A stretch of DNA of 64,000 nucleotides from CAYZHM01 sp964478225 (GTDB lineage: Bacteria; Pseudomonadota; Alphaproteobacteria; Micavibrionales; Micavibrionaceae), in contig CAYZHM010000004.1 of assembly GCA_964478225.1 (NCBI GenBank), positions 1 through 64,000 on the forward strand, given 5' to 3'. A program made the translations under genes and the position numbers. Shown here piece by piece: positions 32,741-40,499 of the stretch (position 1 is its first letter; every line of letters starts with the position of its first letter). Below the pieces are notes generated by a model, which was not told where the DNA came from, ran no database searches, and was given only the letters and a program-made list of their open reading frames with translations.

Positions 32741-33529
32741 ATGGTATTAAATAGAAAATTTGTTCTTTTTGCAGGTGTTGGTTTGGTATCGGTGGGATTG
32801 TTTTCCCGGCATGTTGCACCAAGAGCCATTCTTAAGGGTGATGGAGTGGATTGGAGTTACGATGAGGGTGCGCTTGATGGGCCTGATCATTGGGGTGAAT
32901 TGTGTGAGGAATTTAAAGATTGTGCAGAAGAGCCTTTTCCTTCGCCGATTAATATTCAGACGCGCAATATTATAGAGACGCCCAATCCACCGTGTAAGAT
33001 TGGGGGGTATGAATATTCTAAAGTGCCGGCCAGGGTGTTTGATACAGGACATGGGTATCAGATTGATTGTAAGGGCCTTGGGCATATTCGTCTTGTTTCT
33101 GATGGAGCTGAGAAGGTTTTTGTTCTCCAGCAGTTTCATGAGCATACACCGGCCGAGCATTTGTTGAACGGCAAGCGTGCGGACATGGAATTGCACTTTG
33201 TTCATCAGGCCGAAGACGGGCAGTTGTGTGTTATTGCTGTTATGGTGGATGAGGGAAGATATAATCCGGAGTTGGAAAAGATTGTTGAGGGGGTGAATTC
33301 CGGGAAAGTGGCGGAAAATGTATCTCTTTCCAATCTTATTTCCTTGGAGCATTTTTATGAATATCAAGGCAGTTTGACAACGCCGCCGGGGACGGGGAAT
33401 GTTCAATGGATTATTCAGAAAAAGCGTATTGAGGCTTCTTTGTCACAGATTAAGGCCTTGGGAGCAAAATATTTTGGTAATGTGCGTCCTGCGCAGCCTT
33501 TGAATAATCGCCCGGTCTATGCTTTTTAA
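32741..33529 (+). CDS. second alpha-carbonic anhydrase
   Basis: 262 residues from the ATG at 32741 (the frame is open 29 codons earlier without support). A hydrophobic N-terminal segment (FVLFAGVGLVSVGLF) suggests a signal peptide or anchor. The domain has PSPINI, zinc ligands His133, His135 and His152 (QFHEHTPAEH and LHFVHQ) and SLTTPPGTGNVQW. It is clearly related in pattern to the preceding gene product but not a recent copy: it lacks the disordered region and differs at many sites. The gene is more AT-rich than its neighbour. It is probably active. Confidence 0.9.
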   Translation: MVLNRKFVLFAGVGLVSVGLFSRHVAPRAILKGDGVDWSYDEGALDGPDHWGELCEEFKDCAEEPFPSPINIQTRNIIETPNPPCKIGGYEYSKVPARVFDTGHGYQIDCKGLGHIRLVSDGAEKVFVLQQFHEHTPAEHLLNGKRADMELHFVHQAEDGQLCVIAVMVDEGRYNPELEKIVEGVNSGKVAENVSLSNLISLEHFYEYQGSLTTPPGTGNVQWIIQKKRIEASLSQIKALGAKYFGNVRPAQPLNNRPVYAF

Positions 33530-34804
33530 TTAGCTCCAGAATTCTTCGCGGTCGGGGACGCGGGAGAAGGCGATTTTGGTGCCGATATGGCCGGCGAGCG
33601 TTTTGGGTGTTACTCCTAAATGCACGGTTTCTTTCTGATATTTGTTTTGCAGTTTGTCGAGCGCGGCGGCGAGAGCCTCGCGTTTTTGCAGACGGATGAG
33701 ATCGTCCTTGTAATTGGTTTCAAGAAAATCGGGTGTGATGTCTTCGGCGCGTTTGAGGCCGGAGAGAATGACCGATGTTTTTTTGAATTTGATATAGGGC
33801 CCGCCGAAGGTGGCCATCATTTCATCCCACAGCATATCGAGGGTGCTTAGAAATGTGAATGGATCGCGGGCGGGGGCGGGAAGTTTTACGGCGTGGCTCC
33901 ATTTCTGGCCGTCGACACTGCGGACGCTGAAGGAGAGGATGTCGGCGAAATACTCCTGGCGGCGCAGGCGGTAGGTGGCCTTGATCAGGAGGCGACGCGC
34001 CATTTGCCGGGTTTTTTCCGGCGGGCGCAGGGCGGGGTCGAGTACGCGGGAGTGACCGATCATGACGTTGCCGGTTTCAGGCGTTTCAAAATCATAGCCG
34101 TGGAGCCAGTACCACATGCGTTCGCCCTGAACCGAGCCCCAGATTTTGCGGGCGTGTTTGGGAGAGGTGTTCCAGAATTTTTCCATGGTTGTGATGCCGG
34201 CGCGGTGCAGGCGGCGCTCCATATTAAAGCCGATGCCGGGGATGTCGGTGAGTTTGAGATCCAGCAGCGGGCCGGGGAGGTCTTCTTGTTTAATGATGAC
34301 AAGGCCGTTTGGTTTTTGCATGTCGGTGGCGATTTTGGCGAGTAGGGAGTTGGGCGCGAGTCCGATGGAGCAGTTGATGGCCGTGCCGACATTGTCCCAG
34401 ATGCCCTGTTTGATTTTGTTTGCGACGATGGTGGCGCTTTCGGGATTGCGTTTGCCCGGCGGTAAGCGGGAGGAGAGTTCGTCAATCGACCAGATTTTGT
34501 TGATGGGGGTGTGTTTAATGACTTCCTCGATGATGCGGTGATGGTAGTCGACATATTTATCATGGCGGGCGAGGACGCAGCGGAGGCCAGGGCACATTTG
34601 GCGGGCCTCGTAGATTTTGGTGCCGGTTTTGACGCCGTAGGCTTTGGCCTCATAGGAGGCGGCGATAGCGCAGGTGGAGTCGGTGGGCATCGGGACCACG
34701 GCGACCGGTTTGCCGCGCAGGTTTGGGTTTTCCTGTTGCTCGACGCTGGCGAAGTAGCTGTTGAGGTCTAAAAAGAGCCATTTGATGCCTGGGGGTTTGT
34801 CCAT
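33530..34804 (-). CDS. Y-family DNA polymerase (DinB-like)
   Basis: Translesion DNA polymerase. The start at the ATG at 34804 (MDKPPGIKW) is chosen because the long frame upstream has no family similarity. 424 residues with the catalytic Asp13 in FLDLNSYFASVEQ and Asp108-Glu109 in WSIDELS, AIAASYEAKAYGVKTG, a helix-hairpin-helix DIPGIGFNMERRL and a little-finger domain with R-rich strands. The DLNSYFASVEQQ signature marks a group distinct from classical DinB, so I give no symbol. No imuA or lexA gene is close by. Confidence 0.88.
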   Translation of the reverse strand: MDKPPGIKWLFLDLNSYFASVEQQENPNLRGKPVAVVPMPTDSTCAIAASYEAKAYGVKTGTKIYEARQMCPGLRCVLARHDKYVDYHHRIIEEVIKHTPINKIWSIDELSSRLPPGKRNPESATIVANKIKQGIWDNVGTAINCSIGLAPNSLLAKIATDMQKPNGLVIIKQEDLPGPLLDLKLTDIPGIGFNMERRLHRAGITTMEKFWNTSPKHARKIWGSVQGERMWYWLHGYDFETPETGNVMIGHSRVLDPALRPPEKTRQMARRLLIKATYRLRRQEYFADILSFSVRSVDGQKWSHAVKLPAPARDPFTFLSTLDMLWDEMMATFGGPYIKFKKTSVILSGLKRAEDITPDFLETNYKDDLIRLQKREALAAALDKLQNKYQKETVHLGVTPKTLAGHIGTKIAFSRVPDREEFWS

Positions 34805-34909
34805 AGCGATTTGTACGCCACAATTAAGAACAAAACAAGAACATAATTTTGTTGTTGAACCGATGAGGCGGACGCGGTTCAATGAGGAGAGAGGTGTGAA
34901 AGGAATTTT

Positions 34910-35407
34910 ATGGTCACCGAAAGTCAATTTTATATGTGGCGCGCGGTTTTCGCGATGGCGCATGTGGATGGCCGGATTCGCCAGCCTGAGCGTGATCTTA
35001 TGCTGGAAATTTTGAATGAGTTCGATTTTTCGACTCACCAAAGGGCTGTGCTGGAGGCGGACATGGATGCGCCGCAGGACCCGATGGACATGTATCGCCT
35101 TATTCCTTCGTATGAGGACAAGACCAAGTTCTTTGAATTTGCAACGCAGATGGTTAAGGTTGATGGAGAGTTTCATGTCACGGAACGCGAAGTTTTAAGC
35201 CGGATACAGCGCCGTCATATTTACGGGGTGGATGTGAAAAGCATGGTGGGGCATGTGGAGCTTGAGATTGAGGGTGAAGAGAAGAAAAATAATGACCCGA
35301 AGCATGCTCAAGAGAAGCCTAAGAAAATTATGTATACACAGCCCGAAGATGAAAAGAGCGGGTTTTTGAATGCTTTTAAGGATGTTTTTCGGAAGAAGGA
35401 CCCTTGA
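34910..35407 (+). CDS. TerB-like (tellurite resistance TerB family) domain protein
   Basis: 165 residues. The first 110 match the TerB helical fold: FAMAHVDGRIRQPERDLMLEIL near 14-35 and QMVKVDGEFHVTEREVL near 79-95 are the two metal-binding-type AHVDG/KVDG E repeats. The tail is charged, with Lys/Glu runs and ending FRKKDP. AAAGGA lies six bases before the ATG. Function of this family is not settled. It stands between the polymerase and ferredoxin genes. Confidence 0.75.
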   Translation: MVTESQFYMWRAVFAMAHVDGRIRQPERDLMLEILNEFDFSTHQRAVLEADMDAPQDPMDMYRLIPSYEDKTKFFEFATQMVKVDGEFHVTEREVLSRIQRRHIYGVDVKSMVGHVELEIEGEEKKNNDPKHAQEKPKKIMYTQPEDEKSGFLNAFKDVFRKKDP

Positions 35408-35475
35408 GTTTTCGGGCTTGCCAAGCTTTCTCAGGGTGATTATGGTTTTATCCGTTTAATGTGTGAGGATTGTTT

Positions 35476-35814
35476 ATGACCTTCGTTGTCACCGACGTTT
35501 GTATCAACTGCAAATATGCCGATTGTATTGAAGTGTGCCCCGTCGATTGTTTTTACGAGGGCGAGAATATGCTGGTGATCCATCCGGATGAATGCATCGA
35601 TTGTGGCGTGTGCGAGCCGGAGTGCCCGGTTGAGGCGATTGTGCCGGATAGTGACCCTAAGGCGGATAAATGGTTAGAGCTGAACCGTGAATATGCGGAG
35701 AAATGGCCGAACATTACGCATAATAAGGACGCGTTGCCGGATGCGGATAAGTATAAGGATGAAGAGGGCAAGTTTGAGAAGTACTTCTCGCCCAATCCCG
35801 GCGAAGGCGACTAG
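35476..35814 (+). CDS. fdxA: 7Fe-type ferredoxin FdxA
   Basis: Small electron carrier. The ATG at 35476 gives MTFVVTDVCINCKYADCIEVCPVDCF, the usual FdxA start; the frame opens at TTG two codons earlier. Cluster motifs are CINCKYADCIEVCPVDCF and CIDCGVCEPECPVEAI, followed by the conserved acidic C-terminal extension of about 50 residues. 112 residues. The likely reductase partner is encoded about 4 kb away at 39402-40460. Confidence 0.95.
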   Translation: MTFVVTDVCINCKYADCIEVCPVDCFYEGENMLVIHPDECIDCGVCEPECPVEAIVPDSDPKADKWLELNREYAEKWPNITHNKDALPDADKYKDEEGKFEKYFSPNPGEGD

Positions 35815-35824
35815 ACACATTCTG

Positions 35825-35939
35825 CGATAAATGGCCTGCAAATAAAGAATTTTTGCGCTTCCGGTGCTCACGTACTCAAATGTACGCTGCGCTCCGGTTC
35901 TCAAAATGCTTCATTTTCGGCTCATTTCTCTTTGAATGG
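35825..35939. repeat. palindromic element type B, copy 3
   Basis: gataaatggcctgcaaataa, cgcttccggtgctcacgtac, then after tcaaa tgtacgctgcgctccggttc, ending tcattttcggctcatttctc. Starts 11 bases after fdxA's stop. The taaatggcctgcaaa start is shared with copy 1 at 23372, but here the ATG is followed at once by a stop. Confidence 0.8.
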
Positions 35940-35990
35940 GCTTTTTTGAATTATTTGCTTTAACTTAAGATATTTAACAGGGGAAATGTG

Positions 35991-37037
35991 ATGACTTATG
36001 CAGCGATTAAAAGTGAGAGCGCGGCGGCGTTGAAGCCGGAAGCGGAAGTGCGTGGCAAGGTTTACGGATCGATTTTGGAGACGATTGGTGCGACGCCTTT
36101 GGTGCGTGTGGAGAAATGGAGCGCGAAGTATAAATTGCATGCAGAGATTTTGGCGAAGCTGGAGTTTTTTAATCCGGTGAGTTCGGTCAAGGACCGGATT
36201 GGGTTTGCGATGATTGAGGCGGCGGAGCGCGAAGGGAAACTCATTCCCGGCAAAAGCGTGATTATTGAGCCGACATCGGGGAATACTGGGATTGCGCTGG
36301 CATTTGTAGGCGCGGCGAAAGGATACCGCGTGATTTTGACGATGCCGGAATCGATGTCGATTGAGCGACGCAAGATGATGGTGTTTTACGGAGCGGAGTT
36401 GCATTTGACGCCGAAAGAGCTGGGTGTGAATGGGGCGATTGCGAAGGCTGAGGAATTGGCGGCGGAGATTCCGCATAGTTTTATTCCACAGCAGTTTGAA
36501 AATCTCTCCAACCCGCAAATTCACCGCGAGACGACGGCAGAGGAGATTTGGGCGGACACCAAAGGCGCGTGCGATATTTTGGTGGCCGGGGTTGGGACGG
36601 GTGGAACTTTGACAGGCGTTTCGCAGGTGATTAAGGCGCGGAAGGCGAGCTTTAAAACTTATGCGGTGGAGCCGGAGGATAGTCAGGTTTTGGCAGGCGG
36701 TGCGCATAGTCCGCATAAAATTCAGGGGATCGGCGCGGGGTTTGTGCCGAGCATTTTGGAGCGAGATTTGATTGATGGGATTGTTGCGGTCGGGAATGAC
36801 GAGGCGATTGCGATTGCGATTGAGCTGGCGCGGATCGAGGGTATTCCTTGCGGCATTTCATCGGGCGCGGCGATGGCGGCGGCGAAAAAGGTTGCGGAGA
36901 TGCCCGAGAATAAGGGCAAGCAGATTGTCGTTATCCTGCCGTCGATGGCGGAGCGGTATATTTCATCTGTGATGTTTGAAAATCTTTCAGGGGTTGGGTC
37001 GGTTGGTTTTGATGAGTTGTCGTTTTGCGCATCGTAA
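35991..37037 (+). CDS. cysK: cysteine synthase A (O-acetylserine sulfhydrylase)
   Basis: PLP enzyme that makes cysteine from O-acetylserine and sulfide. SSVKDRIGFAM carries the PLP lysine, PTSGNTGIALAF the substrate loop, GVGTGGTLTGV the phosphate-binding loop and GISSGAAM the closing motif. The protein has about 348 residues: about 22 extra at the N-terminus and about 15 at the C-terminus (beyond ERYISSVMF) that look non-family. The C-terminal tail and last third of the gene overlap a converging frame on the other strand (36722-37402). AGGGGA lies before the ATG at 35991. Confidence 0.95.
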   Translation: MTYAAIKSESAAALKPEAEVRGKVYGSILETIGATPLVRVEKWSAKYKLHAEILAKLEFFNPVSSVKDRIGFAMIEAAEREGKLIPGKSVIIEPTSGNTGIALAFVGAAKGYRVILTMPESMSIERRKMMVFYGAELHLTPKELGVNGAIAKAEELAAEIPHSFIPQQFENLSNPQIHRETTAEEIWADTKGACDILVAGVGTGGTLTGVSQVIKARKASFKTYAVEPEDSQVLAGGAHSPHKIQGIGAGFVPSILERDLIDGIVAVGNDEAIAIAIELARIEGIPCGISSGAAMAAAKKVAEMPENKGKQIVVILPSMAERYISSVMFENLSGVGSVGFDELSFCAS

Positions 37038-37402
37038 TAGGCCAGAAATTTTTCTCTGTCTTCCTGATAAACCATATAAGCAAGTTTTTCTTCAAGGGTA
37101 TCGCGTACATGTTCAGGAACACCATGTTCGATGTTTTTCGTTTCGCCGAACGGATCGCAAGTAAAAAGATCTCGTCCTCCGTTACGAAGTCTAAATCCCA
37201 CTTTGTGAACATCGTTAATGGTGTATACAATATCTATTATGCCGTGATCTTCTGTTCTCTGTGGTTGCCCATCGCCTGTAAAATAATGTCTGACGCCTGC
37301 GGCTTGTGTGTCGGCTAGGAATTTTTTGAAGGTTGCTTCGGCCGTACGTGTGATTGCGATTTCCGGGCTTGCTGCTTCTGCTAAACGATCTCTGAGGCTC
37401 AT
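36722..37402 (-). CDS. hypothetical protein, tail running antisense through cysK
   Basis: I do not recognise this protein. The first 140 or so residues (MSLRDRLAEAASPE..., with YFTGDGQPQRTEDHG, TINDVHKVGFRLRNGG and KLAYMVYQEDREKFLAYYD) look like a genuine soluble protein. The frame then has no stop and continues for 83 residues (low-complexity Ala/Ile/Ser) antisense to cysK. The native 3' end has probably been lost or lies in a different place, and the tail may not be meaningful. It is the last gene in the minus-strand run that starts with mutS, 24 bases after the 37427 gene. Confidence 0.55.
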   Translation of the reverse strand: MSLRDRLAEAASPEIAITRTAEATFKKFLADTQAAGVRHYFTGDGQPQRTEDHGIIDIVYTINDVHKVGFRLRNGGRDLFTCDPFGETKNIEHGVPEHVRDTLEEKLAYMVYQEDREKFLAYYDAQNDNSSKPTDPTPERFSNITDEIYRSAIDGRITTICLPLFSGISATFFAAAIAAPDEMPQGIPSIRASSIAIAIASSFPTATIPSIKSRSKMLGTNPAPIP

Positions 37403-37426
37403 GGTTTTTACTCCTGTGTGTGGGTT

Positions 37427-38389
37427 TTATGACGGTTCAGGGGATGTTGTGGCGTCTAAGCCTTTTTTGATAAGAGCTTCGATTGTTGGAACATCTTCGA
37501 TTGCGTGTTTAAGCAGAGCAAAGCTGATTTCGTAATCGCCTTCGTTAAAAGACTCGATGGCTTTTTGTAGACGGGATTCACAGTCGTTGATGATTGCCGG
37601 TGTGCGGCCATATTTCCGGGTTTGTGACTCTTTTAAAGATTCTAGCATTTCAAGGGCGTGCCTGATGTGATCAGGGATTTGTTCGAAATAAGTGCTTTCT
37701 GGCCCTTGTTTGAAAAAGATAAGAACCATATTGAGGCCTGTCGATAGGATGTATGCGGACGTTTCGTCTTGTGGGACTTGAAGGGCGTCCGAATTTTCAG
37801 GATATTCTTCGTCAAATTCCAGGCTCGTTTTATTATCGAAGTGAGTGGTCAGTTGAACGGCGGTTGCGGCGTCTACGCCTTTGGTGAAAACATCTTCGAT
37901 TTCTGGAATATCATCGATTGCGTGTTTGAGCAGGGCAAGGCTGATTGCGTAATTGCCTTCGTTATAAAACTCGATGGCTTTTTTCAGGAGGTATTCACAA
38001 TCGTCGATGAATGCCGGCGCGCAGACATATTTCCAGGTTTGTATGTGTTTTAGATGACGCAGGATACTCAAGCCTTCTTCCATATGATCTGGGGTGTCTT
38101 CAAATGGTCGATAGACTGATCTGCTTGCGAAACATTTAAAACCTGCGTAGAGCCTTTCGTGTAATTCAGCGATAGATGTTTCTTCATCTGTGATCGGAAG
38201 AGCGTAAGGGTTTTCAAAACATTCTCTGTCAAAATCATTGTCATCAAATTCCAGGCCGGTTTCATTTTGAATATTTACAAGCGCTTTGTTAAAGCGGTCG
38301 GACAGGCGGCGGTTAAGGCGCTGGATGGCGGCGGTGGCGAAGACGTCCATGTGGGCGTTGAATTCTTCTTCGGGGGTCGTCGTGGTCAT
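37427..38389 (-). CDS. hypothetical protein with an internal duplication
   Basis: An acidic soluble 320-residue protein of unknown family, composed of two related halves. The helical block DTPDHMEEGLSILRHLKHIQ...KKAIEFYNEGNYAISLALLKHAID, near residues 98-178, recurs as IPDHIRHALEMLESLKESQ...QKAIESFNEGDYEISFALLKHAIE near 238-310. Each block is followed by a short Lys-Gly-hydrophobic-Asp-Ala-Thr-Thr-like end. The NEGxYxISxALLKHAI part has the look of a TPR-like or helical-repeat unit. The gene lies between two other unknown genes on the same strand. Confidence 0.7.
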   Translation of the reverse strand: MTTTTPEEEFNAHMDVFATAAIQRLNRRLSDRFNKALVNIQNETGLEFDDNDFDRECFENPYALPITDEETSIAELHERLYAGFKCFASRSVYRPFEDTPDHMEEGLSILRHLKHIQTWKYVCAPAFIDDCEYLLKKAIEFYNEGNYAISLALLKHAIDDIPEIEDVFTKGVDAATAVQLTTHFDNKTSLEFDEEYPENSDALQVPQDETSAYILSTGLNMVLIFFKQGPESTYFEQIPDHIRHALEMLESLKESQTRKYGRTPAIINDCESRLQKAIESFNEGDYEISFALLKHAIEDVPTIEALIKKGLDATTSPEPS

Positions 38390-38413
38390 TTAAAGTTACT
38401 CTTTTCTATTTTA

Positions 38414-38593
38414 TTACCGGGAAGGGGTGGCTGGTCTAAAATTTGTCCAGTCGTCATCGCGTGATTGGCCTCTTGGCGGATCAGCGGGAGATTCCCTTCC
38501 ATTTTTTTCAGGTTCTTGCCCAAGGACTTTATTGATCATGTCCTTGAGGCCGCCCTTGTTTTCGGGCGTTGAACCGGAGTTTTCTGCGGTCAT
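38414..38593 (-). CDS. hypothetical small protein, 59 aa
   Basis: A short minus-strand frame of 60 codons including stop, filling most of the gap between two unknown genes. The product is polar and Pro/Gly/Asp-rich (MTAENSGSTPENKGGLKDM near the start, then NKVLGQEPE and a DDDWTNF near the end), so probably disordered. Codon use looks normal. No good ribosome binding site is seen. Confidence 0.45.
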   Translation of the reverse strand: MTAENSGSTPENKGGLKDMINKVLGQEPEKNGRESPADPPRGQSRDDDWTNFRPATPSR

Positions 38594-38659
38594 CCGGCGA
38601 TGTTATGGCATATAAAAATTAAGAGCAAGAGCTTTTTTGAAAGACGCGCTTTGGATGGA

Positions 38660-39358
38660 TTATTCGAATGAAAATTCTGTTGTTTCGAGGGGGATGGGGT
38701 GGGCTTCGGCGAGCGCGGGGTCTTTGGGTCTGTAGCCGAGATTGACTAAGGCTCGGTTGTGGCGGACTGCAATGTTGTGATCGAGGCGGGGGAGGTGTTT
38801 TTGAACGGCTTCATTGAACCAATCGGGCAAATTAACAAGGATATTGCTTTGGTAGTCTGTAGTCATAACGCAGTCACTCCTTCGATGGGTATAAAGGCGT
38901 TTTAGACCATTGGCCGGATCATGACAAGGGATTTCTAATTCAGCCAGAGTGCTGGCAAGGACCAGCCTTAAATCTTCACCAAAAGGATTAGCGCATGGGG
39001 TTTCATCTTTGATTTTATTGGATATTCTTTTGGCAAGAATTTTGAGTGCGGCGAGCTTTGTTTTTAATGTTTTATATTCATTGCAATAAAAGGATAGGGA
39101 AAGATTTTCGGCGATTTCAGCGTATAGGTCTAGTTCGTGCTCGAAGCTTTCTGTTTCGTGAAAACGGTTGTATTGGATTTCTTCGTGAACATTATCGCAG
39201 ACGGCGAGGAGTTGCGGGATTAGCTCTAATTTTTCTTGATAGCGCGGGTCGGCAGGATTTGTTTCGAGATAGCCGTCGATCATATCGAGAAGAGCGCACC
39301 ATTGGCTGGCGAGGAAGTTTGTATTGATATTTTCCAAGGTGGTGAATCTTATTGGCAT
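38660..39358 (-). CDS. hypothetical protein, 232 aa
   Basis: Starts at the ATG at 39358 (MPIRFTTLENIN); the frame is open much further upstream only as an antisense shadow within the reductase gene. The protein is soluble and helical with several Cys. Near its C-terminus, DHNIAVRHNRALVNLGY faintly recalls SDRFNKALVNIQ of the 37427 gene product, which may mean a shared module. No known family. It follows the ferredoxin reductase gene by 43 bases. Confidence 0.65.
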   Translation of the reverse strand: MPIRFTTLENINTNFLASQWCALLDMIDGYLETNPADPRYQEKLELIPQLLAVCDNVHEEIQYNRFHETESFEHELDLYAEIAENLSLSFYCNEYKTLKTKLAALKILAKRISNKIKDETPCANPFGEDLRLVLASTLAELEIPCHDPANGLKRLYTHRRSDCVMTTDYQSNILVNLPDWFNEAVQKHLPRLDHNIAVRHNRALVNLGYRPKDPALAEAHPIPLETTEFSFE

Positions 39359-39401
39359 AATTTTTTTTAGGAAAAATGCCGGGCTGGTGCAAGCGCTTAT
39401 T

Positions 39402-40460
39402 TTATGCGGATTTTTTTTCGGGCGCGACGTCGAGCTTTTTCTGCAGCGATGTGCTGGAGGTGGTGTATTCGAATTTGAGACGCGCATCCGGAAAGCAGTA
39501 GCGGAAGGCTTGTCTTGAGGCCAGCGCGGCTTCGTGGAAACCGGAGAGAATGAGTTTGAGTTTGCCGGGGTAGGTGTTGATATCGCCAACGGCGAAAATG
39601 CCCGGCTCAGATGTTTCAAATTTTTCCGTGTCGACGGGGATGAGGTTTTCGTGAAGGTTTAATCCAAAATTCGCGATGGGGCCGAGTTTCATGGTGAGGC
39701 CGAAGAAAGGCAGCAGTCCATCGCACTCGATATCTTTTTCTGCGCCTTTATCGTCTTTGATGGTGACGGCCGAAAGTGTGCCGTTTGATCCTTTGAGGCC
39801 AGAGATCTGACCGATTTCGAGATTCATTTTACCTTCGGAGACGAGGCCGCGCATTTTTCCAACGCTGTCGGGCGCGGCGCGGAAATCATCACGGCGGTGA
39901 ACGAGGGTCATGGATTTCGCGAGCGGTTGCAGGTTGAGTGTCCAGTCAAGGGCGCTGTCGCCGCCGCCGACAATGACGAGCTTTTTGTCTTTGAATTGAT
40001 CCATTTTACGGACAGAGTAAAAGACGGATTTTTGTTCGTAGTCTTCAATGCCAGGGATGGGTGGTTTTTTCGGGACGAAGGAGCCACCGCCTGCCGCGAT
40101 GATGATGATTTTTGTGTAGAAGGTTGTGCCGATATCCGTCGTGAGTTTCCATTTATATCCGTCGGGGCAGTTTTCGAGTTTGCCAAGGCTCTCGGCCATC
40201 TGCTGGAAATGGAAAACTGGTTTGAAGGGCGCGATTTGTTCCATCAGGCGGTCGGTGAGTTCCTGCCCCGATATGACAGGCCAGGCGGGAATGTCGTAGA
40301 TCGGCTTTTCCGGGTAAAGTTCGGCGCATTGGCCGCCGGGACGGTCGAGAATGTCGATGAGGTGGCATTTCATATCAAGCAGGCCGAACTCAAACACGGT
40401 GAACAGGCCGCAGGGGCCTGCTCCGATGATGACTGCATCTGTCCTAATTATCTCGGTCAT
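39402..40460 (-). CDS. ferredoxin-NADP+ reductase (thioredoxin-reductase-like type)
   Basis: FAD enzyme passing electrons between NADPH and ferredoxin. 352 residues with GAGPCGLFTVFEFG at 13-26 (FAD), ILDRPGGQCAELYPEKPIYDIPA near 38-60, VVGGGDSALDWTL near 163 (NADP) and FAVGDINTYPGKLKL near 290. It lacks the CxxC of thioredoxin reductases, which fits the TrxR-like ferredoxin reductase family. The natural partner in the window is FdxA at 35476. It lies 39 bases after cysM on the same strand. Confidence 0.92.
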   Translation of the reverse strand: MTEIIRTDAVIIGAGPCGLFTVFEFGLLDMKCHLIDILDRPGGQCAELYPEKPIYDIPAWPVISGQELTDRLMEQIAPFKPVFHFQQMAESLGKLENCPDGYKWKLTTDIGTTFYTKIIIIAAGGGSFVPKKPPIPGIEDYEQKSVFYSVRKMDQFKDKKLVIVGGGDSALDWTLNLQPLAKSMTLVHRRDDFRAAPDSVGKMRGLVSEGKMNLEIGQISGLKGSNGTLSAVTIKDDKGAEKDIECDGLLPFFGLTMKLGPIANFGLNLHENLIPVDTEKFETSEPGIFAVGDINTYPGKLKLILSGFHEAALASRQAFRYCFPDARLKFEYTTSSTSLQKKLDVAPEKKSA

Positions 40461-40499
40461 GGGCTGTTTTTATAGGTTTGGATGTGGAATCGCAAGAGC

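Noticed and set aside
34805..35176. 124-codon N-terminal extension of the Y-family polymerase
   Set aside because: The extension is antisense to the TerB-like gene and unlike any polymerase; the family start is the ATG at 34804.
35922..36716. Open frame of 264 codons opposite cysK
   Set aside because: Arg/His/Asn-rich product without family resemblance, antisense to cysK; shadow.
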